Assembly (NCBI GenBank): GCA_950295325.1
Contig: OX485803.1
Coordinates: 50,791,554-50,855,553, forward strand
Source: Polytrichum commune
Taxonomy: Eukaryota; Streptophyta; Polytrichopsida; Polytrichales; Polytrichaceae
DNA: 64,000 nucleotides
Direction of reading: 5' to 3'
The translations under genes and the position numbers were made by a program. Shown one piece after another: positions 47,244 to 59,102 of the stretch; the stretch's first letter is position 1; every line of letters starts with the position of its first letter. Under the pieces are notes generated by a model. That model was not told the origin of the DNA, did no database searches, and saw nothing but the letters and a program-made list of their open reading frames with translations.

Positions 47244-49044
47244 ACCCTTCCGGCGATCTTCATAAGAGAGAACTTCCGGAAGCTTCAGAGGAACGTCATC
47301 CTCGAAGATGGATTCGGGAACACTTGGGAGGTTTCGTTTGTGAGCGCTTCAGCATCCCCCGTGTGGAGGACAGGGTGGACGGAATTCGCAGTCGACAACC
47401 ACCTTGTGAAAGGAGACATCGTGCTCTTCGTGCTCATTGCCGATTCCCATTTCCGAATCAGAATCTTCGACAAGCACGAGAGCCTCAAAAAGACCACCAA
47501 TTGCAACAAGATGAACTTGCTGAAGTCTCCTGCAGACAACATCAGATTAGAGGGGCCAAGCTCCTCCTCGCGGCTGCATGTTTACCAGGTGAGCTCCGAA
47601 TCTGGTAATACCGATGCACAGAATTCTTACATTGAAGGAAAGGCAAGGAGTTCAATCTCTCCAGTAACAACGCGCAAGGATTTGGATCCGAGAGTACTGC
47701 CATCGAAGTTGGAGTTCGAGGTTGTGGTGGTGGAAATTAGTGACACAGAAAAGGATTTGAACGAGCCGATCAATGGAGGTCATGGTCAGTTGAATGTTGG
47801 AGGTGCAACATGCTATCATCAAACCAATCGACCATCCCACCAAGTTCCGGTAGACAAGATGGAATACGACAAGATACAATTTGACCCACTAGGTTTCACC
47901 TTTATCTCCAGAAGGGAGGCTCTCGACCACCACAAGAGGAAAGCAGCCAAGCATGCCGGGGAGGCGTGTGTTCGGACGCTCAAAAGGCCCAGCGTCATGC
48001 TGGTCATGGAGGATTTTCACGTCTACCAAGACTTCTACCTGGTGAAATCTTCACTCAGTTTTGAACCCCTCTGCACCTCGATCGCAATCGTTGATGATGG
48101 ATGTTATCGTCTGCAACGCCCAGGCTGATGCATAATGTTATACTCTTGCGTTAACATTTGTCATCGATGTTTTCCGAATGTAATATATGAGGACACTTTC
48201 CACTTCCCACTTCTCCTAGGACATGAAACGCGCGATTAGCAGACGAGATGATTAGCAAATCCAAATCGAGGTCGTAGCAAAAATGAGTTTTGGAGCTCAT
48301 ATAAACATCTTATTCTTGTCAAAGCAGTGAAGATTCCTCAGTCTTTCTTGTTATTTGATCAAATAAGTTAGGTCTCCCCAGTTATGACGTTCATTGTTGA
48401 ACGTAGAAGAGTTATCAATTTCTGAGCAATTAGTCCAACCTCTGTTAAACACATGTGTTCTTTGTGTCCGTCCTTAGATCCACAACTAACCACGCACCAC
48501 TCAAATGTAGGTATCCGATTAAGATAAGAAACCTCTTACCTTGAGTTTTCTGAATCTTCAAATGTTGCTTGCGGACTCGATGCCCCAAACTCTAAAACCT
48601 AAATCTTAAAACTAAACTAACCTCATTTCTGCTCCAGTTTTCTTTGCGACTAGTAAATGTTAATCATTCATTTGACAAATTAAATTTGCTACTTATACAA
48701 TCTGGCAGGAGCTGCCGCATGCATTTGCGGCAGAATTAAGATTACCAGCATCGGTGAAGACGGCGCTCGATTTTGTGGATATGAGTAATGGACAATCCTG
48801 GGAGATGCAGATCTGCAAGAACACACGAAACAAGTTTGCCCTTCACCGCAGGAGATGGGCTGTCTTCTCACTCCATCATTTCCTTGAGGAGGGCGATGTG
48901 TGCGTGTTGGAGCTCATCGATATTCACGGAGGCACACCCATTCAAGTTGGGGTTCGCATCTTCCGCATTCAGCCACTCATTCCAAACAAGGGCAAAAACA
49001 TCATCACCATCCATGACCATTATGACATGCGAGTAGCATTTTAA
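47232..49044 (+). CDS. Two-B3-domain protein (plant B3 superfamily, AT5G42700-like)
   Basis: A nuclear plant-specific DNA-binding protein by family. The exon 47244-48041 encodes most of a first B3 domain (LPAIFIRENFRKLQRNVIL ... WRTGWTEFAVDNHLVKGDIVLF) and a Ser/charged linker. It ends with the start of a second domain, VMEDFHVYQDFYL. A donor after CTG (48041) joins in phase to the acceptor before 48709, whose exon 48709-49044 reads ELPHAFAAELRLP, then WAVFSLHHFLEEGDVCVLEL, and ends after VRIFRI. The two exons have the same B3-splitting boundary, directly before x-L-P. By that logic the codons before 47244 should lie in an upstream exon. If instead the ATG at 47232 is used, domain 1 lacks its first strand. 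That upstream exon was not found. Target genes are unknown. Confidence 0.85.
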
Positions 49045-50006
49045 AAACTCCCATCATCATCATCGTCATCTTCTTCCCTGCATAGCTTAGCCCAAGCAAG
49101 TCTTCAACAGAACCAATCCAACCTCATCTGAACTTGATAATTTGCAAGCCTATCTGATCATAATCAATTCAGCTCGTTTATGCACAATTTGCAAAGTGGC
49201 ACGACCTTCCCTGTCTTATCTAAGACCATTATGAACAGACATTGACATTTCAGTCGCATAGAAAAACAGTAGTACACTGAGGAATTTCCTAAGGTTCAGT
49301 GAGAAGTTTTGTCAATTTTGCGAGCTCGATGATTCTTGATGGTAATATATGATCCTATTGCTTCATTGAAGTTATCATTTTCTGTAAGGAATCTCTCTTG
49401 CCAGATTTAAGTGATCAAATTGATTAGATTGAAGCATAGGCCAGTATGGTCCCATCGTGGTTGCACTGGAGCACCGCACAATAAGTGAAGAAAATAGATT
49501 ATGGAATTTTTGGTAGGCTTGACAACACATCAAAATCGGAAAGGTATCAAAACTGATACCTATGCATGATCATACAGATCATCATTACTTGGGTGTGTTT
49601 CATTGGTTTACAATATGAGTGAAGTTAAGATCTTGTCACCATCGCCATTAATCACTATATTCGCTAATTGGAGACTTTGGAAAGTCTCAAAATAAACTTT
49701 ACTCATAGTTTGGGATGCAATATTGTGAACGTGAGGAACATTGGTAATGAACTTTCTACATATTCATGCATGAGGAGTATATGTATTTCTAAATATAATA
49801 AGTTTCTATATCATAATCAAAACATGCACTAAACATGATATCAGATTTGAAGTCCTTGATTAATCAACACTCCCAAAGTTCAGTCAAGCTGACCCACAAT
49901 GCTTGTATCAATACTCGTGACCTTTGGTATACAATCAAAAAAGGCTAATTCAGAAGCCATTCATTCTGTGTCATCTTTATTCAAGCTCCCCTGCTTCAAT
50001 TAAGCT
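49045..50006. other. Intergenic, no gene seen
   Basis: A tail-to-tail gap between the B3 gene and the CUE-domain gene. It holds the inverted dispersed repeat at about 49651-49745 shared with the first 165 bases of the window. Confidence 0.5.
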
Positions 50007-53000
50007 CTACAAACCCCCTAAACCTGCAAAATGTTTTTTCATCGACTGGTCCTTCCTCCGATGATTGTCATAACTCTTTGATGGATAGCGTCCTCTACCA
50101 GCAGGGCCACCTCTTCCTCCACGACCACCCGTGCCTCTGCCTCCTGGTGCTTGTGCTACATTACCTGAGCTGTCCCTCTCTTCTACATTTGCAGCAGGAA
50201 CATTGCCACCAGCTCCCAACCCAAATATCGTTTCCTCTTCTTGTATTTGAGAAGCTTCATACTCTTCAACAGTTGCAAAGCTAGCTTCTGCACCTGCCAC
50301 CTGTTGCACATATGCCAAAGTTTTACTCACTCCACATGTGATATCTTCAAACCACATATGAGCAACAAGTTAAGAGCAGTGGAATGTGAATCAAGTCATG
50401 TGGATGTAGATCCAGTAATAGTCGCTCATTCAACAAATCACGTTAAGATTCAAAACAGAGAAAAGTCCACTTGGAAGATGTTCTAAAGCCACACCTAAAT
50501 TGTACAAAACCACTCCATATTCCATAAACATACCTTGTAACTATAAAGTTTGCCATCTTTGAGGTAGAAATTTGCAGTTGCTTCGACTTTCCCTTTGCCT
50601 CTACGCAACTTGCCACCTCGAGTTGCTCCACCTGAGCCTTGTTGAGCTGAACCCCTCCCACCATCTGCTGGGGCACCTGAAGTACTAGAAACATTCTCCC
50701 CAGTTGCTGCTTGGTGGGTAGGAGGAAGGCCCACTCTGGCATGATTCATAGTTTCAGATGCCACAGGTGTAATTTTATGGCTTTCATGTTCTTTCCATCT
50801 TTGAGCAGTTTGACCAGTCAACTGGTGGCCTCCGCCTCGAATAAAAGAATGACCTCCTCGGCTCACCGCTTGGGGAGCGTTGTGTAATTCCGAATGAGAA
50901 GAACCAGGTAGCAATCCTCCAGTGCTACTTTCTCGAGGAGGGTTAGGTTGCTTCCTGACTGGCCCTTGACCTGGCCCAAAAGGTACTACATGTCTCTGAG
51001 GATGTGGTCTTGAAATAGGGCCCTCATCCTTGGAGCTTCCAGGACCAGCCTGGACTTTGGCTCTATCGATGATGTTTTCAGTCTCTTCTTCAACATCAGC
51101 AAGATAAGAACCTGAGAGATCATCGAATGAATCATCATACTCATCCTCATATTCATATTGCTTTCCAGCCCTAACTGTTGCACTAAAGGCACTATCTTTC
51201 TCTTTCATATTTATGAGCTCGTTGAACGTTCCACCCTCTTTACTGCGTCTCGTAAAACGCCCTTGGTTTGAAGCTGGAGTTTGCATCCTTGGATTATCTG
51301 CCGCAGCTGTTGATGATGTCGTCGGTTGACGTCCACTTGAAGACCCACCACTTTCACTACTCTTAGCACTTTCACCAAGAGAATGTGGAGGAGGTCTAGC
51401 AGACACATATCCAGGATCAAAACTCACAGGACGTTTTCCTTTATCAACAACTCGAGGCTCCTCAGTAACCTTCCCTTTTCCTTTGTCCCTTGGTGCTTCA
51501 GTCTCCTTGCTAGGCTTGGTAGCCATGGTAATATCCAGAGAAGCAAGGTCTGGGTGAAGTCTGTCTTCCAGGATGCATGATATGACTTTCTCTGGGTCAT
51601 TGTCATATGCTTCCAAACATAGTGCTACAAAACCATCTCCATAGTCTGGAAACAAGTCCTTGACTTGACTGATCTTTGACTGTAGCATGATTGCCTCTTC
51701 ATCATTACTCTTATTTTCTGTACTTGATGGTTGAGAAGAGTTTGCCACCTTCAGTGCATGCCCTCGAGTCACCAAAGAAAGAAAGTACTCGTACTGAGCA
51801 TCATCCATATTTACATAACCTGTATGTGCAGGGTCCCAAACCAAATTTCTCAAACTCTGAAATTGAACCAGTCTCCAAGTCTCCAATTGCTGCCTACTCA
51901 ATCAGGACCAGACCACAATCAACTTTCCCTTGGAAGTAACTAATATGTACTCTCAAGTTGATGGTCTCATAAGATTCTCAGTGAACATGAGCACCAACAG
52001 GATTTGTTTTACTCAGATGCATTTAACTACACTACATACAAATGCTATGTAGGAGTAAACCACCCATCCTAAGCTGTATCTCTTCCAATATTAATGAGGC
52101 AAGAATAAAAAAGATATAAACCTTACCGCTTTGACAGACGTCATGGACTGCCTCACAGAGACCATGACGTTTCTCAACCCTCTGTAGAAGAGCTCCCCTG
52201 CTTGATATTTGATTGGCATTAAGGGATACTAAGGTTTCATCAGCATCCTTTTCTCCTAAACCCAAGGTCATGGCAACAGCAGCTTGCACAAGCAGCTCTC
52301 CCTTCAGTGCTGGATCCTCCAATGCCATGATGCCTCCAGCACTTGCACCCAAACTAGGAAAATCTCTGATTGGGGCAACTTCATTTCCTTCCTTTTCAAG
52401 AAAGCATAACTGCAGAATACTCCAAGTAAAATTCACAATTCTCGACCTCAGCTGTTTCAATTGCAGTTGAGCAGCAACCTCAGTGTCCTCTTTCACAACT
52501 GAAGATGGAAGCGGGTTGCCAAGAGCTGTAAACCCTGTGCTTAAGGTAGGCAACATGGAGTCATGGATTGCTCCCAAGGCAGGAAGAAATACACCAATAC
52601 TATTCCTGCATGACATACATATACTGTCAAATTATTCGAGCAGAATTTCAAAAGACACAGGTACAAGGTGATGCCATACCAGAAATAAGAAAGGATACCT
52701 ACTTTGCTCATTTGGTCCTCCATTCCTGACCAGGAATACACGTGTTTGGTAACAAAGTGCTAGTCTATCAAAGCAAGTACCTTGCACCACCAGCAGACAC
52801 AAGGATGGAAGCTGCCGGAGGGTAAGCACCAACAAACGCATCCAGAGTGATTATGACATCATTCAAATACTCCACAACCTGTCAAATATCCAACCTGATC
52901 AAATTGTAGATTGAATCCAAAAGCTCCCCTTAGGGAACTGCTTGACTACAATTCTATCTACATCCACAATTTAAGCATTCCCTCCTACCATATCCTTGTT

Positions 53001-55511
53001 ACGTATTGAAGATTATACAGTGTAGCTGGTATAATTCAACAGGCACTTGAGCAATACATTTAGATGAAAATATTTTGAAAAACATCAAAGGGGCAAGAAA
53101 CAAGCAGAACAAAACACCAATGGTCATCAGAACCAATTACTTTGCTGTGCAAATAAAGGACTAAAGAGAAACAGATAAGACCAAAATAGCAGGTGTCCAC
53201 CTCTGTGAGTTGCTTCTTCACAGCCTCTTCAGTTTCCTGTGATGACTGCAGAAAAGCATGGAGAAAAGGATGAGAAGATATGTTTTAGCACCAACAAGCC
53301 AAGTCCCCAACACATCCTTTCATCTAGAGTATGCCAGATTACTCTCAAAGTGGGCATCAGGAATATCAAAGGCTTACATTGATGATTGTGCAGCATCGTT
53401 GATGCATGATGTCAATTTTCCCACACAAAGGGCGCACCATTGCAGCTAAGTCATCAGCAAAGCTAGGCTGAGCTCTGAATACATTACTAACCTTGAAACA
53501 CCACCCACAAAGAATGGGTCATTAGCTAGTTCAGCTTTCAAAATACATCAGTTGCCGTAGACGTTAAAAAGCAGGAACGTAATTGCTGAAGATCTGTGTA
53601 CAAGGCACAAAAGGAGCATACCAAATGGCTAGTCAATTCATGATTATCATGGTCATATACAGCGCAAATGTCCAGGAGTTTTGGTAGGTCGAGTAGCTTC
53701 CAGTCCTTCAGAAGAGCTGCAAGAATGCCACAACACAACACAACCATTAGAAGTACAGATATACAACTGGAAAGCATCGTGAAATCTAGACAGAGATCAA
53801 AAATCACAATCTAAGAAAAGGTTAAGTACAAAACCGGTCCTTGCAACTTATCGAAGCTTAAAGCCATCTCTTGTACCAACCACAAAATCTGTAGGCTAGA
53901 GTTTCAGCAGAGTGGCCTATATGCATTCCAATAAAGTTGTCAAGGTACGATTTTTCTGTGCTTGTCCAAACACTTACCAGCGTGCTCTTTGGCAGAGAGG
54001 CTTTTGCTAGGTGGTGCTCCGGGGTCTTGATTCGATGACCTGATCAAGTACCTCAAAACTCATCACCACATCTACCGGATACAAGCAAAACCTTTAAATA
54101 ATGCAGAAATAATCACATGGATCAGCATAAGGGGCAGAGCACTTACATTCTGTACAAAAGCATAAATACTCGCCGACTGAGATCTCCATCACCAACAATG
54201 ATCCCAGCCGTTTGACTGCTATTATTTAAAAAAGTTTTGCCATCATACCATCTCCTTCGAAAGTGAAGGTAGCTGTCAATAAATGTGTCAAGTGTTTCAT
54301 CCATTGCAACTGCAACACATAGAATAGCATCTCGCTGTCAGGATAAAAAACTGTACCTAAATTTTCTTTTTGCCTAAGATTACATTCCGTTCTTCCAAAT
54401 TTTCCATCCAACAGCAATCATATAGTATTGTGTGGTTTGGCAATAACTTGGCCTATCTGACGCCCCAGTAGATCCTTAGAATACAATTAGGACTAGTTCC
54501 CATCCCTTTGGCCGCAGTGACGACCACAATGTGTACCCATTACAATACCATATCTGATGCCTTAGGAAGCTGAGATTTAGATTGACCACCACTTTTCATA
54601 GAAAGAACAACGTGAAAAACTTCAAGCGCAAGTCACTGATCAGACGCACGCAGAGGCAACTCTAGGGGACTTCACTCGACACACACTCCAACGTCACAAG
54701 TGCAGCCGTTCGTAGTGGTCAGGCTAGGCAATTTTATTGACGTTTCTAATCATGATTGGATAGGAGGAGGCACATTATCACACATAATCAATGACCTTGC
54801 CATGGCCTACCCACTAAATCCGGTAATGGATACGTGTTGCCATGTCTTGCCCTGCCATCGGCTGTAGCAAGCACGAACCCAGTATATATCCCGCCGCTAC
54901 CACAACTCGGTAGATTGGGTGCCTTCCACATAACTGAATTATGATGTATCTGTAGCCAGGCAGGCCACTGTAAACTCACCCTTCTTCCAGAATTCCGCAG
55001 GACTGCAACGCAAAAGAGCAGCAAGCTGTTGATTTAGATGATCCACGACCTCCTGAGCTTCTGAGGCATCAATTCCTCCCTCCCTAGACCCCAATCCAGC
55101 AGCCACCGCGTCATCCTGTGGCAAGTAAGGTAAAAACAAACCTCCAATTCTGGCACGGGAGGGAGGAATCGCAGCAGACTGCACATTATTACTTAATTGC
55201 GCACTCTCAATCCCACTGCTGCCACCTCCGATCCCCGGCCCAGCTACTTCATCTAAAAAACTATCGAAATCATCCTTCATCGAGCTCGAAACTTTATTGC
55301 TTCCGGAGCCCAAAGCGGACCCCTTAACGACCACAAACGCCTTACTAAAAGGCCCGCTATAGCCAGCAGCAGCTCCCGTTGGCTTCGCGACAGATTTGGA
55401 AAACCCTGGAGGCATCAGCCCTTTCTTCGAGGCATCATCAATCTCTGCAATCCCTTTTCCTTTGAAATTCTTGGCACCCTGGTACCCCGAGCGTGCCGAG
55501 ACAGCGTCCAT
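50007..55511 (-). CDS. CUE-domain protein of ASCC2 type (AT1G27752-like), multi-exon
   Basis: A homologue of ASCC2, the ubiquitin-binding subunit of the ASC-1 complex involved in DNA alkylation repair and ribosome quality control in other eukaryotes. Exons: 54980-55511, 54147-54309, 53978-54039, 53622-53716, 53378-53491, 53201-53245, 52781-52878, 52127-52605, about 50534-51856, 50007-50300. The total is about 1,070 residues. The N-terminal region has YLPQDDAVAAGLG and EGGIDASEAQEVV; then come RRRWYD, KLLDLPKLLDICAVY and DIMHQRC. A CUE domain follows (QVKDLFPDYGDGFVALCLEA, with the Phe-Pro and Leu-Leu-type signature residues). A low-complexity Ser/Gly region leads to an RGG-rich tail ending MKKHFAGLGGL. 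Start: ATG at 55511; the frame extends further only from a TTG. The junction between 52127 and 51856 does not close in frame with the sites I can see (one base of phase is missing), so a small exon there may be unannotated. Confidence 0.9.
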
Positions 55512-55830
55512 CTCTAATCTGAACGCATAAGTTAGGTGATCTGCAATACACTTGTGATGAAATGCAATGGACTCAGGACTCTTCTCTGTTTCGGGCTCCA
55601 AACCCTAATCGCTCCGAAGCTCCCTCGAATGCAATCGTTTGAAGCTCACATGCAAACCCTAATTTGGAAGCCCACTCGCCTCTCCTCTCATGCAGACTAC
55701 ACTCTTTCACTCCAAAATCATCAAGTCATATTTGTCTTGACTCCAGGCTCACTGTGATGATGAGCTCATGTGGTAATGGGTGTCTTGCATGTGGGCCTTC
55801 TGTGCTCACTCTTTTGTAAGTAATTGGACT

Positions 55831-56169
55831 CCTTAGAGAGGGTTTGCACTAGGGTCCAAGACCAAAGAAGCCCCCAATTCAAGTCATCCTATTGGTTGAG
55901 AGCAAAATCATGGGCCCGAGGAGTTTACACTAGAGCTTGGGTCCAATGCATGAAAAAATGAAGTAGAGCCAATGTGGCACCACTTTCTCGCCAAATCTCC
56001 GCAATCCTTACTTAAGAAAATACTCCTTCTAGGTTGAGAAGCCAACCTTCAAGCTTGCGTTCAATTATTAATTTAAAAGTAAGGCCCAAGAAGTAAGCAT
56101 GAGTCAATCATGAGGTGTTTTGGGCCCCAGGTTTCTTGAACCCGGATCCTAATGTAAATTCATCTTAAG
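55831..56169 (+). mobile_element. MITE-like element, ~339 bp, same family as 19331-19650
   Basis: It begins 'ccttagagagggtttgcact', ends 'aatgtaaattcatcttaagg', and shares internal order and motifs with the 19-kb copy. It lies about 320 bases upstream of the CUE-protein start codon. Confidence 0.7.
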
Positions 56170-57560
56170 GTCCACTTAACTTAATATTATACTTGGGGCC
56201 AAATTGAGGGTTGGCATGAACTCTAAAATTTGGTCCAAGAGGATTGCTTGGTGTCATCAAATCCAACCCAAGGGCTTTATACCAAGGTTGGACCCGAACA
56301 CTCACTCATCCCATGTGGCGTCCTAAGTGGCACAATTTTGGTGCCAAACCTTCAAGCCGGCTTGAAGAGATTGGGACAAGCTTTTCCTTGGCTTGAACTC
56401 TCAACATGGGCCGGATTAGGCTCATTCGTTGGATAATGAACATCTCTATTGTCAAACCATAAAAAATTTAATTTTCTTCACTACACTTTCCCTTCAAGAG
56501 CATTGGGACCTAAAATCGGGCCTCATCACTTTACATGTGACAAGGTTGGGCCCGCAAAAAGTTGATAAAGTTGGGCCGGATTGAGGACTTAATTACACAT
56601 GAATTAATTGGGTTGGTACACAGACCTACCCCAAGTTGTGTATAAAGTGAGCCTAAATTATTTCTGAGTGGCGTGTGGCAAGGTTTGTATTTCATGTGGG
56701 TTTACATTAGGGTCCAAAACCAAAACAATTTTCAAAATCGAGCGATCTTATTGATCGAGAGCAAAATTTTGGACCTGAGGAGTTTACACTAGAAACTTAT
56801 GCACAAAGAACTCTAATGATCTTCAATTAAACTATGGCTTTGCACGTCACAAGTCTCAAAACATCTCTTCCCATTTGGTTGAGAATAGTCTCTTGCATCC
56901 CACTCTCAAGGCTATTAGAATTGATTTTTCCCCCGTACTACCACCTTCAAAATTCTAAAGCATTGAAATATCACTTCCATTGATTTAAAGTAATTCTCCT
57001 TAATCCAATTCTCAAGCCTATTACAAACCCCTCCTCTATTATAATCCCAATTTTATATTTGATGCGATTTCCTTCTTTTTATATTAAACAAGGTTTTAAA
57101 ATGTTAATAGACAATTTCAATCGGTTTGCTTAAGGTGGTGTAGAAAATTACTACATTCCAAATTCGCTTACTCCTTGTAATATGTTGTGTTAAATAAATT
57201 ATACATGTAGGTGCTCCTTAAGATCTCTATGACCTCCAAGAAAATTTCAACTTTGGCTATGGTTGAATCATATGATGGAACCCTATGAACATGTTCTTCA
57301 ACACCTTAGAAATTCGGATTGCAAACTCTCAAGCAAATCCCACAAGCAAACCCTACAAGCAAACTCTCAAGCACATTGTGAAAGGAGGAGTTATTAGGGT
57401 GGAGACAACACAACCTACTGAAGAGTGGACGAACAAGAGCAAGTAGGGTTTGGACAATAGATGACCTAAAAGTTATCATCCATCATCCATGACAGTATTT
57501 GCTCACTTTTTCATAAGAAATGTCATCCGAAAAGTTACCAAAGTGACATTAAATATCATG
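56170..57560. other. Intergenic with one partial MITE copy
   Basis: No gene seen. A 5'-half copy of the 'TTTACACTAGGGT' family occupies about 56697-56800 ('gggtttacattagggtccaa', 'gaggagtttacactagaaac'). Confidence 0.6.
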
Positions 57561-57561
57561 T

Positions 57562-57990
57562 TTAGTGTAGTTCAAGAATACCCAGCTTGCACTTCTTTGC
57601 ACACAGCTTCAACCCTGCATCTTTGAGTTGGTCAAAAATCCTTTGCAGATTAGCCGTGTGAGTATCAAAATTTGCAGGATAGATATTGATATCATCAAAC
57701 AGACTAGTGTGCAATCCCATCTTAAATGACCTAAGACGATGTCCATCAAGCGTTGAAACATGTGTGTGACATTGCACAAGCCCATGGGCATATATATTGC
57801 ATGCGTCTGCAATCTGCTCAGAATCGCAGATGTACACCATGAAATCTTCCTCAATGGAGTATTTGTTGGAATGCAGAGCAGGGAGTCGCCCCAACTCCAT
57901 GTGAGGCTGATTCCTTGGAGAACAATGCGTGTGAGGTCACGGCAAGATTTGAATCGCAGCTCGTTCTCTTCACGCATGCATGATTAGAAC
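57562..57990 (-). pseudogene. Ty3/gypsy reverse-transcriptase relic, frameshifted
   Basis: Two minus-strand frames together show RT motifs. GLCNVTHMFQRLMDIVLGH is in one frame. LFDDINIYPANFDTHTANLQ, then FDQLKDAGLKLCAKKCKL, is in the other. The catalytic region expected as Y-x-D-D is degraded. No flanking LTRs or other pol domains are seen in the adjacent sequence. This is an old retroelement fragment. Confidence 0.85.
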
Positions 57991-59102
57991 TTCCATGATC
58001 TGCAGTGACTGCCTCATGTCTCATGGATGTGGCAAAAATATCATAGATGGGTTGAACTTCTCGTAGCATGTTGTCATCAAGCAACATGTTGACCCAGTTC
58101 CTATGCGAAAGCTCAAGTATTGCTCATCTGATATCTTCCCAAGTGTCCTCAACACGCATGTTGCCTTCCAGCTGACTCTTCAGATGTACTGCATGTATTT
58201 CTTCCATTGAAATGAGACTCACCTTTGAAGATTTGGAGGAGAGGTATTTTTTTCTTGGGAAATTTATTCCTTGGGCTGCTCCATCGGATGATCACCAGAG
58301 GTCCAGTCTCTCCTTTAAGATTGGATAGTGATTTCAAGAATTACTGGAAGACGTGATTTCGATTAATTCCAGTGATTAATTAATTCCAGTAAGTACATTT
58401 TTTTTAATTAATTGCGTATGAATACTTGTGAAAGTAGAAGGCATTATCTAAAATATTATAAAATATACATACTAAATCAGCACACTAATCTAAGTGTCAT
58501 TTAAGAATGACAAAGACAATTTCAAATGGTAAGTTACAAAAATTATAACCTCAATATTAATGAGGATTTTGTAATGTTTTTGACCTCCAAGTTAATTACA
58601 TGCTTCATTCATAGTTTCACTTCCGTAATGAAATCCCAATCAATTGCTTATTTATTAATTGGAAGTGCACATATATATTGGATTTTAGACCTTGAAGGTG
58701 AAGTGCACTCAATATGAGATTTGTAGTCAAGCAACCTTCGAGAATGCAGGGGCAATGTTTTTTTCGAAGTTGGGCGAGGGCTGCCCCGGCCCGGATCTGA
58801 CACCCCCAAAGTTCGTGTTTAACGTCCACCCACCATCACATTGTATGCTGTATAAACTTATTAAAAGTTCTCCTTTTAATTCAACTGCAGTTTTGGTGGG
58901 GAGTTAGTTGTTTTGCATACCATACTTTCCCATATTCTGGAAATAAGTTTCTCAGAAATACGAAACCTGGGGTTTGGTGTAAAACCTGGGTTTTGGTCTG
59001 TGCAACCCTGGTGGTGTCTGTAACTTAGTTGTTGGGGAACCCGGCCGGCCAAAGCAGCAAGAACTACAATCGTTGCGAAGGGAGCTCCGGGCGGCCGTCA
59101 GG
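57991..59102. other. Intergenic, RRP8 5' flank
   Basis: AT-rich until about 58750. Then GC rises towards the RRP8 start, with an upstream segment rich in 'cctggg' motifs (58965-59030) that probably belongs to the promoter or 5' untranslated region. No gene is supported. Confidence 0.4.
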
